Source: Pseudomonadota bacterium (GTDB taxonomy: Bacteria > Pseudomonadota > Alphaproteobacteria > Rhizobiales > Methylopilaceae). Taken from it: a DNA stretch of 13,112 nucleotides. The DNA is taken from positions 1 to 13,112 of the forward strand of contig JAEZCD010000321.1 in the NCBI GenBank assembly GCA_023430145.1, written 5' to 3'. Below, piece by piece: positions 1 through 6,994 of this stretch (position 1 is the first letter of the stretch; every line of letters begins with the position of its first letter). The position numbers and the translations under genes are program-made. Below the pieces are notes generated by a model. The model was given only the letters and a program-made list of their open reading frames with translations. It was not told the DNA's origin and did no database searches.

Positions 1-1229
1 AGCCGGTCGAGATGCATGCGGATATGCGCGGCTTCCGCAGCGGTGTTGGCGAGCGATATCGCCCGGTCGAAGGCGGCGCGCGCCTCCTGTCGGCGGCCAA
101 GCTGCATCAGCAGGCCGCCCTTGACGCCGAAGAAGTGGAAATAGCCGGAGAGTTTTTCCTCCAGCGGCTCGATCATGGCGAGCGCCGCTTCCGGCCCCTG
201 CGCCTTGGAGACCGCGACGGCGCGGTTGAGCGTGACGACCGGCGACGGCTGCATGGCTTCGAGCGCGCCATAGAGCAGCTCGATCTGCAGCCAGTCGGTG
301 TCCCCAGCCCGGGCGGCGCGAGCGTGCAGGGCGGCGATGGCCGCCTGAATCTGGTAGGCGCCGGGCTGGCGGTGGCGCATCGCCTTGTCGATCAGCGCCA
401 GGCCCTCGGAGATCAGCTTGCCGTCCCATTTCGCGCGATCCTGGTCCTCCAGCAGCACCACGGCGCCGTCAGCGTCGAAGCGCGCGCCGGCGCGGGCATG
501 CTGGAGCAGCAGCAGCGCGGTCAGTCCCATGATCTCCGGCTCGGCGGGGAACAGGCGCAGCAGCAGCCGCGCCAGCCGGATCGCCTCGTCGCAGAGTGGA
601 ATGCGCATGGCGACATCGCCGCCGCTCGCCGAATAACCCTCGTTGAAGACGAGATAGACCATCGCCGCGACCGCTCCCAGCCGCTCGGACCGTTCTACCG
701 GGCCGGGCGCCTCGAAGGGGACGGAGGCGTCGGCGATCTTCGCCTTGGCGCGCGTGATGCGCTGCTCCATGGCGCTCTCGCCGACGAGGAAGGCGCGGGC
801 GATCTGCTTGACGCTGAGGCCCGACACGATTCTGAGCGCGAGCGCGATCTGCTGCGTTGCAGGCAGCCCCGGATGGCAGCAGATGAAGAGCAGCCGCAGC
901 ACGTCGTCGCGATAGTCGGCGCCATCGAGCCGCTCGGCCGACATCGCCTCCGCGTCGTCGAGGTCGGAGATCGCCGCCTCGTCCGGCAGCGGCTGCTGGC
1001 GGGCACGCCGCCGCAGCCCATCGATGGCGACGTTGCGGCCGACCATGATCAGCCAGGCGGCCGAGTCGCGCGGTGGGCCGTTCTTCGGCCAATTCTTCAG
1101 CGCGCGGAGCGAGGCCTCCTGGAACGCTTCCTCGGCAAGGTCGAGGTCGCGGAAATAGCGGAGCAGCGCGCCGACCGCCTGCGGCCGAGCGGCGGCGAGC
1201 GTCGCGCCGATCCAGTCGACGTCGCTCAA
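1..1229 (-). CDS. ECF42-type RNA polymerase sigma factor with C-terminal extension (3' end cut by window)
   Basis: Group ECF42 sigma factors direct RNA polymerase to a few promoters, usually those of DGPF/YCII genes, and have a long C-terminal extension instead of a dedicated anti-sigma factor (family knowledge). Seen here: region 2 at about residues 15-75 (DLDLAEEAFQEA, then AAWLIMVGRNVAIDGLRRR), the LLFICCHP motif at 113-120, region 4 at about 109-165 (LSVKQIARAFLVGESAMEQRITRAK), and the extension signature VYLVFNEGYSAS at 191-202, then a helical TPR-like tail. The frame stays open to base 1: 409 codons, close to the usual length of about 410-420, so only a few residues are missing. The start is TTG at 1229-1227, overlapping the TGA of the upstream YCII gene in TTGA; no upstream ATG is in frame without extending into YCII. 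This implies translational coupling. Function call is strong; regulon is inferred. Confidence 0.93.
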   Translation of the reverse strand, partial: MSDVDWIGATLAAARPQAVGALLRYFRDLDLAEEAFQEASLRALKNWPKNGPPRDSAAWLIMVGRNVAIDGLRRRARQQPLPDEAAISDLDDAEAMSAERLDGADYRDDVLRLLFICCHPGLPATQQIALALRIVSGLSVKQIARAFLVGESAMEQRITRAKAKIADASVPFEAPGPVERSERLGAVAAMVYLVFNEGYSASGGDVAMRIPLCDEAIRLARLLLRLFPAEPEIMGLTALLLLQHARAGARFDADGAVVLLEDQDRAKWDGKLISEGLALIDKAMRHRQPGAYQIQAAIAALHARAARAGDTDWLQIELLYGALEAMQPSPVVTLNRAVAVSKAQGPEAALAMIEPLEEKLSGYFHFFGVKGGLLMQLGRRQEARAAFDRAISLANTAAEAAHIRMHLDR

Positions 1230-1588
1230 GGGGCGGTGCTCCCGGCCACGAACAGCCCGACCGGCCGCAGCTCGTAGGAACCGCCCGGATTGGCCTCGGC
1301 GAGGTCCCTCGCGACGCCGATCGCCTCCTCGAGATCGGCGACGTCGACGAGGTAGAAGCCGAGGAACTGCTCCTTGGTCTCGGCGAAGGGGCCGTCGACG
1401 ACGAGATCGGGACCGCGCAGCGTCGTCGCGGCGGTGGTGGGCAGCAAACGCGCCGTCGGGCCGAGCTTGCCCTCGCGGGCGAGCCGCTCGTGGACGACGG
1501 CGAGGCGGCCCATCACCGCGTCGTCCTCCTCCTTGGTCCAGGAGCCGACGACGGCTTCGTCCTTGTAGCAGAGAATAGCGTAGAGCAT
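1226..1588 (-). CDS. YCII-related (DGPF domain) protein, ECF42 partner
   Basis: A 120-residue single-domain protein of the YCII/DGPF family, a small alpha/beta ferredoxin-like fold. The signature is visible as VVDGPFAETKEQFLGFYLV near residues 63-81, with MLYAILCYKD as first strand. Catalytic activity is not established for the family; DGPF proteins are the typical genetic partners and targets of ECF42 sigma factors. ATG at 1588 is preceded by GGAG ten bases upstream, a good ribosome binding site. The stop overlaps the TTG start of the sigma gene, so the two form one unit. A candidate ECF42-type promoter lies directly upstream with a very short leader, suggesting autoregulation of the pair. 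Identity is clear; the role is unknown. Confidence 0.92.
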   Translation of the reverse strand: MLYAILCYKDEAVVGSWTKEEDDAVMGRLAVVHERLAREGKLGPTARLLPTTAATTLRGPDLVVDGPFAETKEQFLGFYLVDVADLEEAIGVARDLAEANPGGSYELRPVGLFVAGSTAP

Positions 1589-1613
1589 GTCCGAGCGGCT
1601 CCTGTTCCTTTCG

Positions 1614-1642
1614 AGGACGAACGACTATGTCGGCACCCGACA
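1614..1642 (-). promoter_or_regulatory. Candidate ECF42-type promoter for the YCII-sigma operon
   Basis: On the minus strand TGTCGG (1642-1637) is followed after exactly 17 nt by CGTC (1619-1616). The ECF42 consensus as I recall it is TGTCGA at -35 and CG(A/T)C at -10, so the match is 5 of 6 and 4 of 4. Transcription would start about 20 nt before the YCII ATG, just ahead of its ribosome binding site. Spacing of the family consensus is not certain in my memory. Inference from sequence only. Confidence 0.5.
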
Positions 1643-1656
1643 GCGGCCGGCGAAAA
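1628..1656 (+). promoter_or_regulatory. Candidate ECF42-type promoter for the DUF1993 gene
   Basis: On the plus strand TGTCGG (1628-1633) is followed after exactly 17 nt by CGAA (1651-1654). Its -35 forms a perfect palindrome with the -35 of the opposite promoter: TGTCGG-CAC-CCGACA. The -10 matches CG(A/T)C at three of four positions, weaker than the reverse copy. It would give a leader of about 55-60 nt before the DUF1993 ATG. Confidence 0.4.
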
Positions 1657-1717
1657 GGCCGCCGTCGTCGGCCCGCGCCGCGGGCCGCGACATTCAACGC
1701 GCGGGAGCCAACAGCAG

Positions 1718-2227
1718 ATGCCGTTTTCCGTCTATCAGGTCACGGTGCCGATCTTCGTCCGGGGCCTCGAGCGCCTGTCCGTCTTCCTCGACAAGGCCGA
1801 GGGTTTTGCGGCCGAAAAGGGCCTCGACACCAGCGACTTCGTGCAGGCCCGCCTCGCGCCCGACATGCTGCCGCTGTCCGGCCAGGTGCAGCGGGCGAGC
1901 GATACGTCCAAGCTCGCCATCGCCCGGCTAGGCGGAATCGAGGCGCCGAAGTTCGAGGATGTCGAGAAGACCTTTCCGGAGCTCGGCACGCGCATCGCCG
2001 ACACGATCGCCTTCCTGCGCTCGGTGCGCCCGGAGCAGCTCGACGGCGCCGAGGCGAGGACGATCCAGTTCACGGCCGGCAAGACTGCGCTGACGTTCCG
2101 CGGCGACACCTACGTCACCGGCTTCGCGCTGCCGAACTTCTTCTTCCACGTCACCACGGCCTACGACATCCTGCGCCACGAGGGCGTGCCGCTCGGCAAG
2201 CGGGATTTTCTCGGCGAGATCAGCTGA
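1718..2227 (+). CDS. DUF1993 family protein (DinB-like helical bundle)
   Basis: A 169-residue protein matching the DUF1993 family: N-terminal YQVTVPIFVRGLERLSVFLDKAE, then ARLAPDMLPLSGQVQRASD, an FPEL-containing helix, and the C-terminal NFFFHVTTAYDILRHEGVPLGKRDF block. The fold is a four-helix DinB-like bundle; no enzymatic function is established. The start is the ATG at 1718, where homology begins; GGGAG lies 10 nt upstream. Longer starts reach into the promoter region and are rejected. The gene is divergent from the YCII-sigma pair and shares its palindromic promoter region, so it may belong to the sigma factor's regulon. Its stop overlaps by 8 bp the 3' end of the convergent acetyltransferase gene. 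Confidence 0.88.
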   Translation: MPFSVYQVTVPIFVRGLERLSVFLDKAEGFAAEKGLDTSDFVQARLAPDMLPLSGQVQRASDTSKLAIARLGGIEAPKFEDVEKTFPELGTRIADTIAFLRSVRPEQLDGAEARTIQFTAGKTALTFRGDTYVTGFALPNFFFHVTTAYDILRHEGVPLGKRDFLGEIS

Positions 2228-3427
2228 GAGGCCGCTCCTGCGAAGGTAGGAGCCGCACGAGGGACTGTCGCACCCGCAGCGGCGCTCGCGCGTAGAGCGC
2301 CTTGATCGCCGGCCGGAGCCGCAGCACGGCTCCGGCAGCCTGCCCGCGCAGCGAGAGCGGAACGAGGCGATGCGCCACCGGAACCGAGCCGCCGGCATGC
2401 TCCCGCTTGTAGGGGTCGTCCGGCGGCAGCAAGTCGTAGACGAGGTTTTGGCCCCGGCACCAGTCGATCATCGCCTCGGTCAAGAGACGCCCCGGCGAGC
2501 AGGCGGCGAATTCCGGCTCGAAGGCCCCCATCCAGGACGCATAGTGATCGCGGTGCCGGAAGCCGATCTCGTAGGCGGCGACCCGGTCGCCGACCATCAG
2601 CCGGCCGACATGGCCGCCTTCGGCGCCGGCCAGCTCGACGAGGCATCGCCGCCATTCGGGCTTCAGGAGCGGCGAGGCGAACACGCCCCGCTCGCGCAGC
2701 CAGCGGCATTTCAGCTCGACCGCCGCCGCCGCGACGCCGGTCGCCTCGGGCCCGTTCGCATGCTCGAGGCGTACCTCGCCCAGCGCCTCGAGCCTCAGTT
2801 GCTTGCTGCGCAGCCGCTTGCGCCCGCGACTGTCGCGGCGCTGCGCGCCGGGTCCGGCGAAGGGCGCCGCATCGGCTGCGAGGCGCTCGCCCGGCACGAC
2901 GGCAGCAGGCGCTCGAACGCACCGTCGGCCCGCACGTTCCGCAGAAAGAGAAGGTCAGCATCGGCCCAGTTGCGGACGGTCCTCAGCAGCAGGGCTGCAT
3001 CGGCGGCCGTCGCCTGCTCGGTGACGAGAATGTCGCCGAACTCGGCCAGCGGCTCGCCCAGCCACTGCACGATGCCGATGCCCTTGACGCGCCGCACGAG
3101 GAAAGGCGCGAGAAGGACGGGCTCGCCACCCCGGCGGACCGTGACGATGCGGGCGCGGCCATATCCCGCGGCCTCGGCGGCGACCGCCGTCCTCCTGCTC
3201 CACGCGAATGTCTGGAACGGTGCCGGCGACGGGCAGCGGCTCCCGAGTTCCGCCCAGAGCGGTTGCAGGCGGTCGATCTCGTCCGGCGTGGCCGCCAGCG
3301 AGATCTGTGCCCGCGCGGCGCGGCGAGCCGCGCTCCCCGGGGACAACACCGCCGAGGCGCTGCCGACCGCGGCCTCGAGCATCCAGGCGAGGTCGGGGAG
3401 AAGGGGAGCGAGGGCGGCGGCCGGCAT
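2220..3427 (-). pseudogene. CelD/BcsL-like GNAT acetyltransferase, frameshifted
   Basis: Two overlapping reading frames together make one protein of the acetyltransferase family found near cellulose and exopolysaccharide genes (Acetyltransf_6 / CelD-BcsL type). The first frame runs from ATG 3427 (GAGG nine bases upstream) through PFQTFAWSRRTAV, LAPFLVRRVKGIGIVQWLGEP and LLFLRNVRADGAFERLLPS, then departs into a non-homologous tail that stops at 2795. The second frame, open from about 2950, continues VPGERLAADAAPFA, GRKRLRSKQLRLEALGEV, GDRVAAYEIGFRHRDHYASWMGAF, SPGRLLTEAMIDW and VYDLLPPDDPYKREHAGGS to the stop at 2220. Adding one base near 2895-2935 joins them into about 402 residues, normal for the family. 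It may be a true recent mutation or a sequencing error. Substrate is unknown. Convergent 8-bp overlap with the DUF1993 gene. Confidence 0.72.
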
Positions 3428-3462
3428 GAAAAATCCTCGACGATCGTGGCGACCGTCGAGGA
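3428..3462 (-). promoter_or_regulatory. Hairpin plus T-run abutting the acetyltransferase start; ribosome binding site in its 3' arm
   Basis: Perfect 9-bp inverted repeat: TCCTCGACG at 3434-3442 and CGTCGAGGA at 3454-3462, loop 11 nt. Read on the minus strand, the 3' arm contains GAGGA, the only good Shine-Dalgarno for the ATG at 3427, and is followed by five T residues (3433-3429). It could terminate transcripts of the upstream secreted-protein gene, hide the ribosome binding site, or both. Confidence 0.55.
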
Positions 3463-3551
3463 ATAGCGTCGAGCGAGGGGGCCCGCCCAATGACAATCGC
3501 GCGGGGGGCGCCTGAAAGCGCGTTAGCCCTCGGCCGATCGCGGGCCCGTCG

Positions 3552-3947
3552 TTACTTGCAGATCACGATGATCGAGAACGAGCGATCGAAAAAGTCCGGA
3601 TTCACGGTCGCACTACCCTCGGAGCGCGTGAAGACGTCGATCCCTTTCGGGTTGGTGTCCCGCTGCCACCGGATGGCACCGCTTGTGGTACCGTGAATCG
3701 AGACGGTCGCGAAGCAGCCGGAGACATCCTTCTTGAAGTTCACGGTGTAACGGCCGGGAAGCGACCTGGTGACGCCGGCGATGCCGGCATTGTCGATCAG
3801 GTTTCCGTTCGCTGCGACGATGCCGGCGTAAAATGCCTTCGGCTTGGCGAGCGTCTCCTTCTCCACCGCCTGCGCGGTGACTACGGCCGAGGTCGCGCCG
3901 GCCGTCGCCAGCAACGCCAAAGTTCCGATAGCCCATGGATTTCGCAT
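3552..3947 (-). CDS. Small secreted protein of unknown function
   Basis: A 131-residue protein. Residues 1 to about 26 form a Sec signal peptide (MRNPWAIGTLALLATAGATS, then AVVTAQA with a likely AxA-type cleavage). The mature part is rich in beta-strand patterns: AFYAGIVAANGNLIDNAGIAG, GRYTVNFKKDVSGCFATVSIHG, and a C-terminal FFDRSFSIIVICK. Two cysteines remain after cleavage, C78 and C130, and could form a disulfide linking the SGC strand to the C-terminal strand. This strand pattern resembles a widespread uncharacterised bacterial secreted beta-sandwich domain, but I cannot name it. The start ATG 3947 is chosen over an upstream one because AAGGAG lies about ten bases before it and the signal peptide starts there. 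No function is proposed. Confidence 0.8.
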   Translation of the reverse strand: MRNPWAIGTLALLATAGATSAVVTAQAVEKETLAKPKAFYAGIVAANGNLIDNAGIAGVTRSLPGRYTVNFKKDVSGCFATVSIHGTTSGAIRWQRDTNPKGIDVFTRSEGSATVNPDFFDRSFSIIVICK

Positions 3948-4311
3948 GCTGCGTGTCTCCTTCGTCAGAGAGTAGACGTCGAGCTGCACCCCCGCATTCG
4001 CGCCGAAGCAGGCGCCGACAAGCCGATTTTTATGACACTCGTAGGCGTTTTATTTCGGCACGCTGGGAATAGACGGGCGGCCACATGAACGTCAAATGAA
4101 TGCCGTCCCACGAACGCTTTTTCTGCCCGGGATAGACACACCTTTCCGTGCTTTGCGCAGCATGATGGGAAGACGTTGCTAATGCTACGCTCGTGCTTGT
4201 CTGATACGCTTCGTGCTCGAGAAGCTTGATCGTGGCTTCTCCCGCAGCACTTTCCAACCGGCCATGTCAGCCCGCGTGCTGCAGAGACGCACGTTGCTAC
4301 CTGGAGGCACC
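3948..4311. other. Intergenic region between divergent exported-protein genes
   Basis: About 364 bp with no convincing gene. Short open frames here lack ribosome binding sites and homology. Bases about 4025-4060 and 4120-4200 are more AT-rich than the surroundings and must hold the promoters for the small secreted protein (minus) and the Kelch-like lipoprotein (plus), but I see no clear -35/-10 pair on either strand. The CGTGCTT-like word recurs three times between 4148 and 4218. One hairpin at 4213-4250 is listed separately. Confidence 0.5.
4213..4250 (+). promoter_or_regulatory. Two-part stem-loop in the 5' leader of the Kelch-like lipoprotein gene
   Basis: Inner stem GAGAAGC (4219-4225) pairs with GCTTCTC (4235-4241) around a 9-nt loop; outer stem GTGCT (4213-4217) pairs with AGCAC (4246-4250) with a small asymmetric internal loop. 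It lies 61 nt before the ATG at 4312. Function unknown; it could be a leader-RNA structure or a protein-binding palindrome. Confidence 0.4.
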
Positions 4312-5688
4312 ATGCAGACCCCCGACGCGGCGCGTTCTAGGAACATCTTCACCGCACTCGTTCTCGCTGGCAGCCTCGCGGTCGGCGCCTGCGGGTCCTC
4401 GTCGGACGGCCTCTTCGTGCCCGATCCCGACTACGTCGACGAGGAGACCCCCTCGGTCGCCGCCGCAGCGGCGAAGGCGCCGGGCCCCGGCAGTGTCGCG
4501 ATCGTCGGCGGCAGCGATCCCAAGCTGAAGAGCAGCGCCCTCGCCGAGTTCTTCGACCCGAAGAAGGAGAGCTTCGTCACTGCCGGCAATCTCGGCACGA
4601 GCCGCGCCGGCTTCTTCGCCGTCGCCTTCGACAAGGGCCCGCTCGCCGGCGAGATCCTGGTGCCGGGCGGGCTGCAGGGCCAGGGCAAGCTGTCGAAGCG
4701 CACCCTGAAATTCTCCGGCAAGGCGCTGGCGAGCGCCGAGCTGCTCGATGCCAAGGGCAAGTTCTCCGACACCGGCAAAATGCCGGACGGCTGCATCTAC
4801 TGCACAGCGACCTTGCTCGATGACGGCAAGGTGCTGGTGGCCGGTGGCTACAACTCGGCCGGCCTGCCGATCTCGAGCGCTGCGATCTTCGATCCGAAGA
4901 AGGGCAAGTTCACGCCGACCGGGAACATGACGACCGACCGCGCGCTGCACACCGCGACGCTGCTCGAGGACGGGACCGTTCTGATCGTCGGCGGCATCAG
5001 TTACATCGATACGCAAACCCTCGGCTCCGGCGAGATCTACGATCCGAAGACCGGGACGTTCACGGCCGTCGCCGGCGGGATGCAGGTCAAGGGCAACCCG
5101 GTCTCCCTCGCCGGTCACACGGCGACGCGGCTGCCGAACGGGTCGGTGCTGATAGCCGGCGGCTTCTCGAAGCCGCCGTTCTCGATCGCCTTCAACACCA
5201 ACACGGCGCTCGTCTACCTGCCCGGATCGAAGAAATTCAGCGACGCCGGCATCGGCCAGCTCGTCGAGACGCGCTCGATGCACAGCGCGACGCTGCTGCC
5301 GAAGGGCGGGGTGCTGCTCGCCGGCGGCTTCGACGGGCAGGTCGACATCTTCCCGAAGGAGATTTTCGGCATCGTCGGCGGCATCAGGAACACCGCCGAG
5401 ATCTTCGATTCCAAGAAGCAGAGCTCGACCTGCGTCGGCGGCGGCAAGGGCAAGTGCAAGGCGAGCATGAGCAACAGCCGCGCCGGCCACACCGCGACGC
5501 TGATGACCGCCGGCCCGCTGAAGGATCAAGTGCTGCTCGCGGGCGGCGTCGGCGGCAAGAAGGCGACGAAGGGCGACGGCGACGTGCTCAAGACCGCCGA
5601 GGTGTTCAACGCGAAGTCGGGCAAGTTCTCGGCGACCGGATCGATGAAGGCCGGACACGCCTTCCACGCCGCCGCGCAGGTTCCTTGA
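4312..5688 (+). CDS. Kelch-like repeat lipoprotein (predicted seven-bladed beta-propeller)
   Basis: A 458-residue exported protein. N-terminus: hydrophobic stretch FTALVLAGSLAVGAC with lipobox VGAC, giving lipidated Cys27, followed by a Ser/Asp-rich linker. From about residue 60 to the end there are seven degenerate repeats, each with a strand of the form VLVAGG (VAIVGG, ILVPGG, VLVAGG, VLIVGG, VLIAGG, VLLAGG, VLLAGG), then AxIFDPKKGKF-like and HTATLL-like strands: the bacterial Kelch pattern that builds a beta-propeller. Such propellers usually bind proteins or glycans; galactose oxidase catalytic residues were not seen. Two Cys pairs (CIYC; C plus C in the sixth repeat) may form disulfides in the periplasm. 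ATG 4312 is preceded by GGAGG four bases away; it alone gives a proper signal peptide. Convergent with the serine hydrolase gene. Ligand unknown. Confidence 0.85.
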   Translation: MQTPDAARSRNIFTALVLAGSLAVGACGSSSDGLFVPDPDYVDEETPSVAAAAAKAPGPGSVAIVGGSDPKLKSSALAEFFDPKKESFVTAGNLGTSRAGFFAVAFDKGPLAGEILVPGGLQGQGKLSKRTLKFSGKALASAELLDAKGKFSDTGKMPDGCIYCTATLLDDGKVLVAGGYNSAGLPISSAAIFDPKKGKFTPTGNMTTDRALHTATLLEDGTVLIVGGISYIDTQTLGSGEIYDPKTGTFTAVAGGMQVKGNPVSLAGHTATRLPNGSVLIAGGFSKPPFSIAFNTNTALVYLPGSKKFSDAGIGQLVETRSMHSATLLPKGGVLLAGGFDGQVDIFPKEIFGIVGGIRNTAEIFDSKKQSSTCVGGGKGKCKASMSNSRAGHTATLMTAGPLKDQVLLAGGVGGKKATKGDGDVLKTAEVFNAKSGKFSATGSMKAGHAFHAAAQVP

Positions 5689-5730
5689 CGCGAACGGCAG
5701 CTGCCGGCCTCCTCGCCCTGCCTGGCTGAT

Positions 5731-5752
5731 GCGGCCGGCGCAGGTCGGCCGC
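5731..5752. terminator. Hairpin between convergent genes, possible bidirectional terminator
   Basis: Perfect 7-bp inverted repeat GCGGCCG (5731-5737) and CGGCCGC (5746-5752) with an 8-nt loop, in the 87 bp between the stop of the plus-strand Kelch gene and the stop of the minus-strand hydrolase. No T-run on either side, so it is not a standard intrinsic terminator. Confidence 0.3.
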
Positions 5753-5775
5753 GGCCGCTTCGACCGCGAAGAGGA

Positions 5776-6891
5776 CTATTGCGTCGGCAGCTCGGGCCAG
5801 ATGTGGTTCGGGCTGACGATCCGGGTGATGTCCTGCACCAGCTTCCACGAGCCGGGAATGTCGGCGCCGGTGTTCAGCATGACCACCATGGTGAGGTCCT
5901 CGGACGGCAGGTGGTAGGGATAGACCATGTAGCTCAGAATATTGCCGTTGTGGCCGATCCAGCCGTTCTGGTTCTCGAGCGCGAGGCCGTAGAGTGCACC
6001 CTCCCCCTCCGCCGGTGCCGGCAGGAACGCATCGCGCTCGCGCAGCATGGCGGGCGAGAGCAGCTCCCCGAGGGCCAAGGCGCGCGTCCAGATGCGCATG
6101 TCCTCGAGCGTCGAGATCATGTTTCCCGCCGCCCACCCCCATGACGGGTTCCAGTCCGTCGCATCGACGAATGTGCCGTCCGGCAGCCTGAAGTAGCCGC
6201 TCGCATGCGGCTTCGGCATCTCGGCTCCGGCCGAGAAGACGGTGCGCATCAGGCGCAGCGGCTTCAGGATGCTCTCGTCGATAAGGGTGGCGAGCGAGCG
6301 GCCCGAAACCTTCTCGACCGTGAGGCCGAGCAGCACCGTGTTGGTGTTCGAGTAGTCGAAGCGACTGCCCGGCGCGAACTCGGGCGGATGCCGGAAGGCG
6401 ATGTCGACGAGCTCGCGCGGCGTCCACTGCCGGAGGGGTTGTTTCGCCATGTCCTTGCTGGTGTCGTCAGCATAATTGTAGAGCCCGCTGCGCATCTGCG
6501 CGAGCTGCCGCAGCGTGATGTTCTGGCCGTTCGGCACGCCCTCGACATGGCGGCCGATCGGATCGTCGAGGCCGAGCCTGCCCTGGTCGGCCAGCATCAG
6601 GAGGGTGGTGACGGTGAAGGCCTTGGTGTTGCTGCCGATGCGGATGGCGAGATCGGTCGTCATCGCCGCGCCGGTCGCCAAGTCGCGGACGCCGAAGGCG
6701 CGGACATAGGGCGCGCGGCCCTCTTGCCAGATGCCGACGATCGCGCCGGGGATGGAGGTGCGCTGCAGGGCGGCCGGGATCGCCCTGTCGAGGGCGTCCG
6801 CGCGTTCGTCGGCGAGGGCGGATGCGGTACAGACGGTGAGGATGGCTGTTGCGCAGGCGGCGACGGCAACGCTCTGCAAACGACCGAGCAT
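5776..6891 (-). CDS. Exported serine hydrolase, beta-lactamase/D-Ala-D-Ala carboxypeptidase superfamily
   Basis: A 371-residue protein of the class C beta-lactamase-like family (DD-carboxypeptidases, D-aminopeptidases, esterases). The signal peptide is residues 1-28, MLGRLQSVAVAACATAILTV then CTASALA. Catalytic motifs are all present: SxxK as SNTK at 87-90, YxN as YSN at 180-182, and HxG as HNG at 314-316. Flanking family blocks are ITLRQLAQMRSGLYNY (125-140), FAPGSRFDYSNTNTVLLGL and WGWAAGNMISTLEDM. ATG 6891 is preceded by GGGAGG eight to nine bases upstream and starts the signal peptide; longer frames have neither. It follows the cyclophilin-like gene by 103 bp on the same strand, so the two may be co-transcribed. 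Acts in the periplasm; which substrate, peptidoglycan stem peptide or other amide/ester, cannot be told from sequence. Confidence 0.9.
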   Translation of the reverse strand: MLGRLQSVAVAACATAILTVCTASALADERADALDRAIPAALQRTSIPGAIVGIWQEGRAPYVRAFGVRDLATGAAMTTDLAIRIGSNTKAFTVTTLLMLADQGRLGLDDPIGRHVEGVPNGQNITLRQLAQMRSGLYNYADDTSKDMAKQPLRQWTPRELVDIAFRHPPEFAPGSRFDYSNTNTVLLGLTVEKVSGRSLATLIDESILKPLRLMRTVFSAGAEMPKPHASGYFRLPDGTFVDATDWNPSWGWAAGNMISTLEDMRIWTRALALGELLSPAMLRERDAFLPAPAEGEGALYGLALENQNGWIGHNGNILSYMVYPYHLPSEDLTMVVMLNTGADIPGSWKLVQDITRIVSPNHIWPELPTQ

Positions 6892-6994
6892 GAATCGAGC
6901 CTCCCATCGTGCGCCGGCGCCGATCGGGCCGATTGACCTTGGGCGGCCGCGAGCTTGTGAGAAGCTCTCCATCACGGCCTTCTCCACTCCTCTG

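Noticed and set aside
12..1277. Plus-strand open frame opposite the sigma factor
   Set aside because: The minus strand carries the full sigma factor motifs; the plus frame is a compositional artefact.
1670..1686. GGCCCGC-GCC-GCGGGCC inverted repeat between the YCII and DUF1993 genes
   Set aside because: Both flanking genes point away from it, so it cannot be a terminator; such GC palindromes are frequent at this base composition. A regulator site is possible but unsupported.
2220..2897. Second half of the acetyltransferase as an independent gene starting at GTG 2897
   Set aside because: Its N-terminus lies in the middle of the family domain and the preceding frame supplies exactly the missing part; no ribosome binding site precedes the GTG.
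2795..2954. Programmed frameshift in the acetyltransferase
   Set aside because: There is no slippery heptamer or stimulatory structure that I can see and the family is not known for recoding; mutation or sequencing error is simpler.
4030..4257. Possible 75-codon minus-strand gene in the intergenic region
   Set aside because: No ribosome binding site, atypical composition and no recognisable domain; it crosses the probable promoter region of the Kelch-like gene.
4297..5667. Minus-strand open frame of 456 codons opposite the Kelch-like gene
   Set aside because: The plus strand has a lipobox and seven regular repeats; the antisense frame only mirrors them.
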